Shown: positions 35,269-43,959 of the stretch, one piece after another
Layout: each line of letters starts with the position of its first letter
Position numbering within the stretch: position 1 is the stretch's first letter
Origin: Kaistia sp. 32K
GTDB lineage: Bacteria > Pseudomonadota > Alphaproteobacteria > Rhizobiales > Kaistiaceae
Direction of reading: 5' to 3'
NCBI RefSeq assembly: GCF_016629525.1
Contig: NZ_AP024269.1
Coordinates: 1,674,001 to 1,738,000, forward strand
DNA: 64,000 bases
Position numbers and translations under genes: made by a program
The notes under the pieces: model-generated
Seen by the model: only the letters and a program-made list of their open reading frames with translations
What the model was told of the DNA's origin: nothing
Databases searched by the model: none

Positions 35269-36198
35269 TTACTTATAGGAAATCTTGGCGTTCTTGCGGA
35301 GCTCGGCGACGAACTCCTTGCCGAGATTCTTGTTCTGCTCGCTGGCGAGCTTCTCTTCGATCTCGGCACGAACGCCGGCGGTGCTGCGGATGTCCTTGGC
35401 TTCGCAGACGGCGATGATCTCGACGCCGCGCTCCGTCACTTCCGGCTTCAGCGTGCCGCCGACTGGCGTCGTCTTCAGCGCTTCGCCAGCCGCGCCCTGG
35501 ACCTGCGTGGTGTCGCGGCGGCCCATGTCGAGCACGACGACGCCCTTCAGCGCCTTGGCCTGGGCCAGGCTGTTGCCGCAGCCGCTGAAGCGGGAGCGGA
35601 AGGATTCCGCCTCGCGCTGGCGCTGGCCGACCAGACCGGGCGAGGAGCCCTTCGGCACGACGAAGACGATCTGCTGGAGCTTGAACTCGCGAATCGTCGC
35701 CGTCTCGGTCTGGATGCCTTCCTTCTCGATCTGCGCCTGCACGTCGGCCTCGCTGACCTTGGTGCTGCGGGCGCGAGCCTGGATCACCATGGCGCCGGTA
35801 ATCTGCGCACGCAGGAAGCGGCGGAGCGAATCGGCCTGCACGCCCTGCGAGCCGAGCGCCTTGACGAACTGCGCCGGCGGCAGCTTGACCTGCTTGGCGA
35901 TGCCGTTGAAGCGCTCCTCAACCATGGCGTCAGTCGGGCCCATGTTGCGACGCTTCGCGACCTGGTCCAGCAGCGATTCGTCGATCAGCTCCTCCAGCGC
36001 CTTCTTGTCACCGGTGGCCTGGTGGAAGAGCGTCATCAGTTTCACGCGCTGCGAAACGTCATAGGACGTGATCGCCTGGTCGTTGACGGTCGCGCGGACC
36101 GTCGACTGGGCGAAGGCGCTCGCCGGAACGCCGACGCTGCCGAGGCAGAGGCCGATGGCGAGAGCGGGAAGGCAGAGTGACTTCAGGCGAATACGCAT
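35269..36198 (-). CDS. SurA-like periplasmic chaperone/peptidyl-prolyl isomerase
   Basis: 309 residues from ATG 36198 with a Sec signal peptide (MRIRLKSLCLPALAIGLCLG, cleavage after ASAFA) and a SurA N-terminal domain (STVRATVNDQAITSYDVSQR, then LFHQATGDKKALEELIDESL). The parvulin-like domain normally following is degenerate: I do not see the usual GGDLG signature, so isomerase activity is doubtful. Location between lptD and pdxA matches surA in enterobacteria; family members chaperone outer membrane proteins such as LptD. One pair of cysteines occurs (RFSGCGNSL and VCEAKD). Confidence 0.85.
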   Translation of the reverse strand: MRIRLKSLCLPALAIGLCLGSVGVPASAFAQSTVRATVNDQAITSYDVSQRVKLMTLFHQATGDKKALEELIDESLLDQVAKRRNMGPTDAMVEERFNGIAKQVKLPPAQFVKALGSQGVQADSLRRFLRAQITGAMVIQARARSTKVSEADVQAQIEKEGIQTETATIREFKLQQIVFVVPKGSSPGLVGQRQREAESFRSRFSGCGNSLAQAKALKGVVVLDMGRRDTTQVQGAAGEALKTTPVGGTLKPEVTERGVEIIAVCEAKDIRSTAGVRAEIEEKLASEQNKNLGKEFVAELRKNAKISYK

Positions 36199-36325
36199 GG
36201 CGATGGATCCGAATCCTGTCAGATGCGGCGAGTTGCCGGCGTCTCGGCGCACCGAACCGACCTGCCGCCACGACGGCGTGTGTTTCGAACGGGTAGACCC
36301 TGCAAATCCGGCGAAAGGATGAAGA

Positions 36326-38755
36326 TCAATTGCTGCTGCTCGACAGTTCGCCGACATTGCTGCGCAGCTTCGTGCCGCCGAGCGTCCGGAGTTCGAGCCG
36401 AACCATCAGCTGCTTCGAGGTCTGCAGATCCGTGTAGTCGTCGCGGATCTCGCTGTAGGCGATCGAGAAGGTCGTGCACTCGTCGTCATAGGCGATGCCG
36501 ATGCCGCTGGACGCAAGCTGGGTGTTCTCGATGTCCCAGGCGACCGAACCGAACAGGCGCCACGTCTCCGTCATCTGCCACGAGGCACGCGCGCTGATCG
36601 TGTCGGTGCGGGCGTCGTTGCCGATCGCCGGCTGCTCGCGCAAGAACAGGTAGGATGCCGACGCGGTCACGTCGCCAAACTTGCCGGTCGCGGTGACCTC
36701 GGCGCGGTTGACGTCGAGGTTGGCTTCGTCGAAGCGGCCCCGGGCCGTCAGGAAGTAGCCATAGCCCGTGTCGAGCGTGACGCCGGCGACGACGTCGGAG
36801 ACGTTGGTCTCGAGGCCAGAGACGGCGCCCGTCGCGGTCAGATCCTCGACGGCGAAGGAGTTGAGGCCCGCCACCTGGTAGGACTGGCCGATGACGCCCT
36901 GCACCGTGGCGACGGAGCCGACATTGGCGAGGTAGCGGAAGCCCACATTGACGCGGGTGCCGCCTTCGATGCGGTCGTAGCCGGAGAACTTGTCCCAGTC
37001 GAACAGGCTCGAATCGTCGAAGACGAGGCTCTGCGCGTCTTCATTCGGCAGCCTGCCGGCCATCGGCTCATTCGGACGCACGATCATCTGCGCGACCGGC
37101 TCGAACAGGAAGCTGGAGGAGAGGCCAGCGGCCATGATCGGCCAGCGCCATTCCATGCCGACGGCGGGCATGCCGCGGAAGAACGAGCCCTGGTCGTTCA
37201 GGCCGTTGATGATGTCGTCCTGGTTGGCGTAGATCGCGTCGCCGCGCAGATAGCCGAACGGCTTGAAGACCATGCCCAGCGGGCCGATCATCGTGCGCTG
37301 CCACGTCGCCTGGCTGCTCAGGCGATTGTAATTGCCCGACAGGCCCAGGATGTGCGCGTTGCTGTCGAGCACGCCGTTGGTGACGCCCTGCGCGACCGTG
37401 ATGCCGTTGCCCTGGTCGTTGACGATGTCCGTCTCGTCGCGCGACAGGCTGGTCAGGTTCGACTTGAGCGACAGTTGGCCGCCGAGGACCGAGTCGTCGA
37501 AGATGTAGCTGTGGTCGATGACCGGATGGACGACGGCCTGGCGGCCCTGGTCGTACTTGATGTCCGAGTCGTTCGTCAGCACCTGGAAATAGAGCGCGCT
37601 CGCATTGAAATAGTTGCGCTCGCTGATGCCCGTCAGGTGGACGGTCGAGACATTGATGTCGGTGTTGGGCGAGAGCAGGCTGTAGTCGCGGCTGAACGTA
37701 CGGTCGCTCAGGAACGTCGCGTCCCAGCCGACCGTCCAGTAGCGGTTCAGGTAGAACTCGCCCGCGGTCTTCACGCCGCCGCGCCAGTCCTTGACGCCCG
37801 AATTGCGGGTGCCCTCGTCGATGAAGTCGTCCGGGTTCAGCTGGTTGATGCCGGCCATGCGCAACGAGTACTGGCCATACTCCAGCCGATGGCGCCATTC
37901 GACGTCCAGCAGGAAGCCCTGATTGGTGTAGACGGCCGGAGCCAGCGTCAGGTCGTAGTTCGGCGCCAGCGCCCAGAAATACGGCGTCTGCAGGAAGGCG
38001 CCGAGCGTCTTCTTGTAGCCGGCGGACGGGAACAGGAAGCCGCTCTTGCGCTTGACGGTCGGATCGGGCGCCGAGAAGGCCGGGAAATAGGCGATCGGCA
38101 TACCCAGGAATTCAAGCGAGGCGCGCTTGAAATAGACCATGTGCTCGTTGTGATCGACGATGATCCGGGCGGCCTTCACCTGCCAGATCGGCGCCTTTTG
38201 GGGCTTCTCGCGGCAGGGTTCGCAGGCGGTGTAAACGCCGCGATAGAAGGTGGTCGTCTTGCCCTGGTCGCGAAGCGCCTTCTCGGCCGCGAAATGCGTC
38301 TGGGTCGGCGTGTCGAGCCGCAGCGCATTGACGAAGCCGGTGGCGAAATCGTCGGTGATGTCGATCGTGTCCGCGGTCACGGTGGCGCCGGTGCGGTCGA
38401 CGATCTTCACGCGCCCTTCGGCGCGCATCTTTTTGTTCTTCTGGTCGTAGGTGACGCGGTCGGCTTCGAGCGTGTAGCCGTCGTAATAGATCTTGACCCC
38501 GCCGACGGCCGAAACCGCCGACTGGTCGTAATCATAGACGAGCTGATCGGACTCGAGCACCATCTGCCCGCTGCCGGACGGCTTGGGCAGCGTGTCGAGA
38601 CCGAAGCCGAGCGTGCCGGGGTTCGATTGCGCCAGCGCCGTGTCGGGGAGGGCGGTTCCGAGGCCAAGCGTCGCCGCGATGACGAAAATGCCAAGCCTAC
38701 GCGCCAAACGCGCGACGTAACCGTGCCTCGGGAGAGGAGCGGAAACAAACATCAT
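36326..38755 (-). CDS. lptD: LPS-assembly protein LptD
   Basis: Outer-membrane barrel that inserts lipopolysaccharide into the outer leaflet. 809 residues: signal peptide (ATLGLGTALPDTALAQ region, cleavage after AQ), an N-terminal LptA-like beta-jellyroll (about 55-160: DQLVYDYDQSAVSAVGGV, TLEADRVTYDQKNKKM), then the 26-strand barrel with conserved tracts such as SLEFLGMPIAYFPAFSAPD and SGFLFPSAGY. Cysteines are few (CEPCREKP), a CXXC pair that could give one disulphide. Start ATG 38755 overlaps the lptG stop (ATGA). Confidence 0.95.
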   Translation of the reverse strand: MMFVSAPLPRHGYVARLARRLGIFVIAATLGLGTALPDTALAQSNPGTLGFGLDTLPKPSGSGQMVLESDQLVYDYDQSAVSAVGGVKIYYDGYTLEADRVTYDQKNKKMRAEGRVKIVDRTGATVTADTIDITDDFATGFVNALRLDTPTQTHFAAEKALRDQGKTTTFYRGVYTACEPCREKPQKAPIWQVKAARIIVDHNEHMVYFKRASLEFLGMPIAYFPAFSAPDPTVKRKSGFLFPSAGYKKTLGAFLQTPYFWALAPNYDLTLAPAVYTNQGFLLDVEWRHRLEYGQYSLRMAGINQLNPDDFIDEGTRNSGVKDWRGGVKTAGEFYLNRYWTVGWDATFLSDRTFSRDYSLLSPNTDINVSTVHLTGISERNYFNASALYFQVLTNDSDIKYDQGRQAVVHPVIDHSYIFDDSVLGGQLSLKSNLTSLSRDETDIVNDQGNGITVAQGVTNGVLDSNAHILGLSGNYNRLSSQATWQRTMIGPLGMVFKPFGYLRGDAIYANQDDIINGLNDQGSFFRGMPAVGMEWRWPIMAAGLSSSFLFEPVAQMIVRPNEPMAGRLPNEDAQSLVFDDSSLFDWDKFSGYDRIEGGTRVNVGFRYLANVGSVATVQGVIGQSYQVAGLNSFAVEDLTATGAVSGLETNVSDVVAGVTLDTGYGYFLTARGRFDEANLDVNRAEVTATGKFGDVTASASYLFLREQPAIGNDARTDTISARASWQMTETWRLFGSVAWDIENTQLASSGIGIAYDDECTTFSIAYSEIRDDYTDLQTSKQLMVRLELRTLGGTKLRSNVGELSSSSN

Positions 38756-39930
38756 CCGTCCTCCCGATGAAGAAGCACTGTGACACTTAACAAGATGGCG
38801 ATGGCAGCGGGAGTCCAAGCGGCAATCATCGGTGACACGACGCCGCTCCTCCCCAAACCCCTAGCCAATTCCGTGACCACATAAAGCACGAAGCCTACCG
38901 CGACACCAGTCAAAATCACCTGCCCGAGATCGCGCGAACGGGAGAACCGGAGCGACACTGTGGCTGCCACGAAAACCATGGCGAGGAACAGCAGCGGCTG
39001 CGCCAGCAGGGATTGGAACTGCATTTCATACGCGTCACTCGGAACAGCCGATTTCTTTGAAATTTCAACAAGTTGAGGCAAAGACCAGAACGACACTGTC
39101 TCAGGGTCCGCCAGCCTCTGGCTGACCTGATTTGCATTCAGATCGGTTGGCAGACGAAACTCCGCGACCGGCTCCGGACGGCTGCCCGCCTGCAGGATCG
39201 TAGCGTTGCGGAACACCCAGTCGCCGTCCTCGAAATCAGCTGTGGATGCATCGATCCGACGGGCCAGGGAACCGTTCGATTTGAACACGAACGCCGAGGC
39301 GTCGACGAGCGAAAGACCGCGATTGAGGCTCTGCCGCGCGCCGATGATCGAGGAGCCCTCGCGCCCCGTCTGTCGCATCCAGACGGGCCAGTCGGATGAT
39401 TCGGCCGAGGGGACGACCTCGCCGGCGGATCCCGGCGTCGCCTCCGGCTCCGGCTCGGCCGTCTTGCTCGCTTCGAGCTTCGAGGCCTCGATTCGCGTTC
39501 GCTCCTGCGCCAGCTGGTTGCCGAGCAGGATCGATCGCTCCTTCAACTCTGTGGATATCGGATTGAACACGGTGGTCGCGAACACGCCGATCATCACAGC
39601 GACCAGGCCGGCCGGCAGCAGGAACTGCCAGGCCGAGACGCCGGCCGCGCGCGCCACCACCAGCTCGAGCTGCCGATTCGCCATCACGAAGCTCGCCATT
39701 GAGGCGAACAGGATGGTGAAGGGCAGGGCTCGCTCGATGACGTTGGGAACGCGCGCGAGCGAGACGAGGAGATAGAGGAAGGCATCGAAGCCCTCGCGCC
39801 GGGCGGCGCGCCGCGCCAGCTCGAGATAGTCGATGAAGGCCATCAGTACGAAGACGACGATGAAGATGATCAGCGCGGTCTTGGCGAAGCGTCGGGCGAA
39901 ATAGAAGCTGAGCGTAGGATTGCGGAACAT
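38752..39930 (-). CDS. lptG: LPS export ABC transporter permease LptG
   Basis: 392 residues; LptF/LptG (YjgP/YjgQ) fold with six helices and a large periplasmic jellyroll. N-terminal FRNPTLSFYFARRFAKTALI and the second helix region, C-terminal LGQVILTGVAVGFVLYVVTEL. As part of LptB2FG it extracts LPS from the inner membrane. It contains a Glu/Pro/Ala-rich insertion (about 150-175, AEPEPEATPGSAGE) within the periplasmic domain. Three bases separate it from lptF; the ATPase LptB is not in the window. Confidence 0.93.
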   Translation of the reverse strand: MFRNPTLSFYFARRFAKTALIIFIVVFVLMAFIDYLELARRAARREGFDAFLYLLVSLARVPNVIERALPFTILFASMASFVMANRQLELVVARAAGVSAWQFLLPAGLVAVMIGVFATTVFNPISTELKERSILLGNQLAQERTRIEASKLEASKTAEPEPEATPGSAGEVVPSAESSDWPVWMRQTGREGSSIIGARQSLNRGLSLVDASAFVFKSNGSLARRIDASTADFEDGDWVFRNATILQAGSRPEPVAEFRLPTDLNANQVSQRLADPETVSFWSLPQLVEISKKSAVPSDAYEMQFQSLLAQPLLFLAMVFVAATVSLRFSRSRDLGQVILTGVAVGFVLYVVTELARGLGRSGVVSPMIAAWTPAAIAILLSVTVLLHREDG

Positions 39931-39933
39931 GTC

Positions 39934-41121
39934 TTACATTCCGCTCCCGGCCGAAGGGCGCGGTCCGATCCGCAGGCGATTGGCGATCCGCTGCGCGAGA
40001 TCCGTCACCGCCGAGGCGATGCTGTCGGAAGCGGTCAGGCGGACGGAGCTGTAGACGGCGACGAGCGACAGCAGGATGAAGACGATCGGCAGCGCATAGA
40101 GCGCCGGGATCAGGCGCGTGTCGTTGGCGGCGAGGCTGGCCAGAATCAGGCCGCCGATGCGCACGCCGGTCGCGACGGCGATCGTGCCCAGGATGACGAG
40201 GCTGCGCCCCTGGCGAGTCGTCTGCGCCTGGCCGAGGGCTGCCACCGGCAGGATGGCGAAGAGGATGGCGTAGAGCGGCGCCGAGAATCGGTCATGCAGC
40301 TCCGACGTGAAGGAGCCGGGCCGCTTCTGATATTCGGGATCGTTGGGATCCGGCGACATCAGGAAGGCGGTGCTGCGTTCGCCGGCGGTAAAGGCGGGCA
40401 GGGTGGTCTTGCTGCCGAAGGTCGACAGGTCGAACGCATAGGATTCGAACTCGATGATCGACATCGAGTTGTTGGTTTCCGACTTCTGCTGGATCGTGCC
40501 GTTCTGCATGATCAGGAACGTGCCGAGCGGGTTCTTCAGCACGACGCCGCGATTGGCGATGTAGATCGACGTCTGGTCGTCCTGGCGCCCGTCCTGGATG
40601 AAGATGCCTTCCAGCGTGCCGTCCGCCTTGCGGTCGCGGACATGGAACACCAGCCGGTTGCCCAGTTCCATGAACTGGCCTTCCTTGACGAAGGAGGTGA
40701 TCAGGTCGGCGTTGATGCCGGTCAGCAAGCCGCGGAACGCCTGCAGCGAGCGCGGCACCAGATAGAGCGACATCGATCCGACGATGATCGCCGTGATCAG
40801 CCCCATGACCAGCGCCGGCTTCAGAAGCCGCGTCTGCGAGGCGCCGCTCGCATTGATGACGACGAGCTCCGAATCGGCGTTCAGCTGGTTGAAGGTGTAG
40901 ATCGCGCCGATCAGCAGCGCGACGGGGCAGACGATCAAAAGCAGGCCGGGGAAGATCAGACTCGACACCCGGAAGAAGGTGACGAAGTTCTGGCCCTTGC
41001 TCGTGATCAGGTCGAGTTCGCGCAAGGCCTGGCTGAGCCAAACCGTACCGGACAAGCCGCAGAGGCTGAGCAGAAACGCTCCCAGCATGCGGTTAAAGAT
41101 GTAACGCTCGATGAGCTTCAT
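39934..41121 (-). CDS. lptF: LPS export ABC transporter permease LptF
   Basis: 395 residues from ATG 41121, beginning MKLIERYIFNRMLGAFLLSL. It has the same topology as LptG, with helices ending in YALPIVFILLSLVAVYSSV. It is the first gene of the leftward lptF-lptG-lptD-surA-like-pdxA-rsmA series. The frame extends 18 codons upstream, but MKLIERYIF is the family's conserved start and lies next to the first membrane helix. Confidence 0.93.
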   Translation of the reverse strand: MKLIERYIFNRMLGAFLLSLCGLSGTVWLSQALRELDLITSKGQNFVTFFRVSSLIFPGLLLIVCPVALLIGAIYTFNQLNADSELVVINASGASQTRLLKPALVMGLITAIIVGSMSLYLVPRSLQAFRGLLTGINADLITSFVKEGQFMELGNRLVFHVRDRKADGTLEGIFIQDGRQDDQTSIYIANRGVVLKNPLGTFLIMQNGTIQQKSETNNSMSIIEFESYAFDLSTFGSKTTLPAFTAGERSTAFLMSPDPNDPEYQKRPGSFTSELHDRFSAPLYAILFAILPVAALGQAQTTRQGRSLVILGTIAVATGVRIGGLILASLAANDTRLIPALYALPIVFILLSLVAVYSSVRLTASDSIASAVTDLAQRIANRLRIGPRPSAGSGM

Positions 41122-41435
41122 GGGGTTGTTGTCGATCCTCGAACTCTGCACGCCCCCCGTGTCAAAGACAGCCATGCCCTCGGCTGTAACAAGATGGCGG
41201 ATCGAACCTCCTACGGGCCCCGACGATCGGGAGCTCCATGGGTGGACTAATTGGGTGAATCAAACGCGAAAAAACAGTCTTAACGAACGGTAAACGTCTA
41301 TCGTGAAGCCGCGCCACTTGCCAGAGACGACCGTCGCAGGACAGATTGATCGTTCAAGGGTGTGGCGGAACCCACGCACCTCCTGTCCCAGACAGCGCCG
41401 ATCGGCGCCTGCCGCTCATGTCCCAGCGAGCCCAA
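41122..41435. other. 314-base divergent promoter region between lptF and pepA
   Basis: No gene, tRNA or repeat is seen. The region must hold promoters for both divergent operons. An A+T-richer patch at about 41250-41300 (gaatcaaacgcgaaaaaacagtcttaac by feel) is the most promoter-like part, but I find no -35/-10 pair I would defend. Confidence 0.4.
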
Positions 41436-42965
41436 ATGACCCAAAGTCCTGCCGTTTCCTTCCACAAGTCGACGACGAACGAGACGGGGACGGTGATCGT
41501 CCTGACCGACGAAACCCTGGCGCTCGGCGCCGCGGCGCAGGGCCTCGGCATCGCCGAGCTGCTCCAAAAAGCCGCAGCGACGGCGGACTACAAGGGCAAG
41601 TCGCTGGCGGTCCTCGACCTGCTGGCGCCGGCGAATCTCGCCTTTGACCGGCTCGTCGTCGTCGGGCTCGGCAAGGCTGAAGAACTTGTGGAAGGCGACT
41701 GGTCGCGGCTCGGCGGCGTCGTTCTCGGCGCGCTGCGCAAGGGCGAGACGGCGACGCTGTTCGCCGAGCGGCCGGACGGGGTCGTGATCTCCGGCGACCA
41801 GCTGGCGGATATCGCGCTCGGCGCGGTGCTGCGCGCCTATTCGTTCGACCGCTACAAGAGCAAGGCCAAGAACGGGAAAGGCGGAAAAGACGGCAAGGAT
41901 GGCGACAATGGCAAGGCGGCCAAGGGGCCGGTGACGCTCGATATCGTCGCCGCCGAGGCCGGCAAGGCGAAGAAGGCCTGGGTCTCCCGTTCGGCGGTCG
42001 CCGAGGGCGCCATCCTCGCGCGCGAGCTGGTCAATGAGCCCGCCAACATCCTCGGCCCGGTCGAGTTCGCCGAGAAGGCGGCCGAGCTGGCGTCGCTCGG
42101 CGTCACCATCGAGACGCTGACCGAAAAGCAGATGAAGAAGCTCGGCATGCGGGCGCTGCTCGGCGTCGCGCAGGGCTCCGTCCGGCCGCCGCGCCTCGTC
42201 GCCATGCACTGGAACGGAACGAAGTCGAAGGACAAGCCCGTCGCCTTCGTCGGCAAGGGCGTCGTCTTCGACACGGGCGGCATCTCGATCAAGCCGGCCG
42301 GCGGCATGGAGGACATGAAGGGCGACATGGGCGGCGCCGCCGCCGTGGTCGGCCTCCTGCATGCGCTCGCCTCGCGCAAGGCGAAGGCGAACGTCGTCGG
42401 CATCATCGGCCTGGTCGAGAACATGCCGGACGGCAACGCCCAGCGTCCCGGCGACATCGTCGAGGCGGCGTCCGGCGTGACGATCGAGATCATCAACACC
42501 GACGCCGAGGGCCGCCTCGTGCTGGCCGACGCGCTCTGGTACGCGCAGAAGACCTACGAGCCGAAGGTGATCGTCGACCTGGCGACGCTGACCGGCGCCA
42601 TCATGGTGGCGCTCGGCACGGACCATGCCGGCATGTTCGCGACTGACGACGCGCTGGCGAACGCGCTCTCGAAGGCGGGCGAGGCGACGGGCGAGAAGGT
42701 GTGGCGCATGCCGCTCGGCCCGGCCTACGACAAGCTGATCGAATCGAAGTTCGCCGACATCAAGAACACCGGCGGCCGCTATGGCGGCTCGATCACGGCG
42801 GCGCAGTTCCTGAAGCGCTTCGTCGAGGACGACGTCGCCTGGGCGCATCTCGACATTGCCGGCACGGCGATGGGTTCGCCGCAGACCGAGATCAACCGTT
42901 CCTGGGCCTCGGGCTGGGGTGTGCGCATCCTCGATCGCCTCGTCGCCGACAATTACGAGGGCTGA
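41436..42965 (+). CDS. pepA: Cytosol (leucyl) aminopeptidase PepA
   Basis: Bi-zinc/manganese M17 aminopeptidase; in some bacteria also a DNA-binding accessory factor. Catalytic region: [17 protein letters not shown], then MKGDMGGAA and the family signature NTDAEGRL at 354-361. The N-terminal macro-like domain is followed by an unusual Lys/Gly/Asp-rich low-complexity insert (about 142-168, [20 protein letters not shown]). Two ATGs are possible, 41418 and 41436; the later is used because homologues begin right before the VSFHKS segment. 509 residues. Upstream of holC by 71 bases. Confidence 0.94.
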   Translation: MTQSPAVSFHKSTTNETGTVIVLTDETLALGAAAQGLGIAELLQKAAATADYKGKSLAVLDLLAPANLAFDRLVVVGLGKAEELVEGDWSRLGGVVLGALRKGETATLFAERPDGVVISGDQLADIALGAVLRAYSFDRYKSKAKNGKGGKDGKDGDNGKAAKGPVTLDIVAAEAGKAKKAWVSRSAVAEGAILARELVNEPANILGPVEFAEKAAELASLGVTIETLTEKQMKKLGMRALLGVAQGSVRPPRLVAMHWNGTKSKDKPVAFVGKGVVFDTGGISIKPAGGMEDMKGDMGGAAAVVGLLHALASRKAKANVVGIIGLVENMPDGNAQRPGDIVEAASGVTIEIINTDAEGRLVLADALWYAQKTYEPKVIVDLATLTGAIMVALGTDHAGMFATDDALANALSKAGEATGEKVWRMPLGPAYDKLIESKFADIKNTGGRYGGSITAAQFLKRFVEDDVAWAHLDIAGTAMGSPQTEINRSWASGWGVRILDRLVADNYEG

Positions 42966-43036
42966 GCTGCTACAAGGCGGGCGACGTCGGACGCTTCGAA
43001 TGACTCGGAGCGCCCGGCGCCGCGTGAGAAGGCGTG

Positions 43037-43486
43037 ATGGCTGAGGTCCTGTTCTATCATCTGCAGCAGCAACCGCTCGAGGCGCTGCTGCCGGGTCTGC
43101 TGGAGAAGTCCCTCGAAAGGGGATGGCGCGTCGTCGTCGAGGCGGGCGCGGCGGAGCGCTGCGAGGCGCTCGACGCGCTGCTCTGGACCTATGGCGAGGA
43201 GACGTTCCTGCCGCATGGCCTCTGGCGCGATCCGGACGCGGCGCAGCACCCGATCCTGATCACGCCGGAGCAGGACAATCCGAACGGCGCCAATGTCCGC
43301 TTTCTCGTCGCCGGCGCGCAGGCGGGCGACCTCAGCGGCTATGTCCGCGTCGTGCTGATGTTCGACGGCAACGATCCCGAGGCGCTGGACGGCGCGCGCG
43401 CCTCCTGGAAGCGCGTCAAGGCCGAGGGCCATGACGCGACCTACTGGCAGCAATCCGAACAGGGCCGCTGGCAGAAGAAGGCGTGA
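43037..43486 (+). CDS. holC: DNA polymerase III chi subunit
   Basis: 149-residue clamp-loader accessory protein that links the polymerase to single-strand binding protein. The N-terminal EVLFYHLQQQPLEALLPGLLEKSLERGWRV and the DALLWTYGEETFLPHG stretch are characteristic. ATG at 43037 is preferred to the GTG one codon earlier. pepA-holC adjacency is usual in alphaproteobacteria. Confidence 0.92.
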   Translation: MAEVLFYHLQQQPLEALLPGLLEKSLERGWRVVVEAGAAERCEALDALLWTYGEETFLPHGLWRDPDAAQHPILITPEQDNPNGANVRFLVAGAQAGDLSGYVRVVLMFDGNDPEALDGARASWKRVKAEGHDATYWQQSEQGRWQKKA

Positions 43487-43540
43487 GGGCGCTGCTGCGC
43501 TCCACGAGGCGCACGGCGCGGTTTTCACCTCGGCCCTAGG

Positions 43541-43926
43541 GTGAGGTGAGGAAGGCAGCCTTCGCCGCTGGAGCGCTGCCGCCGTCAACACGCTCGCCGT
43601 CATCCCGGCCTCCGAGCCGGGATCCATTCCCGCCGGGTTGGCTGCGCGCGAACCTCCCGAGCCCTCGGATGCATGGATCCCTGCTTTCGCAGGGATGACG
43701 ACGGAGGGTGGGGAAAGGGCGGAGATCGCCTCACCCTGAGGGAGAGGTGAGGAAGGCAGCCTTCGACGCTGGAGCGCTGCCGCCAGCAACGCGCTCGCCG
43801 TCATCCCGGCCTCCGAGCCGGGATCCACTCCCGCCGGGTTGGCTGACGCGCGAACCTCCCGAGCGCTCGGATGCATGGATCCCTGCTTTCGCAGGGATGA
43901 CGACGGAGGGTGGGGAAAGGGCGGAG
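43541..43926. repeat. Two tandem ~185-bp repeat units, period ~201 bp
   Basis: Unit 1 (about 43541-43724) and unit 2 (about 43742-43926) are almost identical in sequence: each runs from aggtgaggaaggcagcc through CGTCATCCCGGCCTCC, ...GGATCCCTGCTTTCGCAGGGATGACG to gggaaagggcggag. Inside each unit the CGTCATCCC and GGGATGACG ends form a dyad. The 473-base gap 43487-43959 between holC and the convergent ABC-F gene contains only these. They look like duplicated copies of the CGTCATCCC-type bacterial intergenic repeat. Confidence 0.9.
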
Positions 43927-43959
43927 TTCAACTCACCCACGAGGCGAGAGGTGAGGGCG

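Noticed and set aside
41298..42848. 516-codon frame antisense to pepA
   Set aside because: Antisense shadow of a well-supported aminopeptidase gene.
43541..43926. Possible CRISPR array
   Set aside because: Units are ~185 bp and only two occur; no ~30-bp direct repeats with unique spacers and no cas gene.
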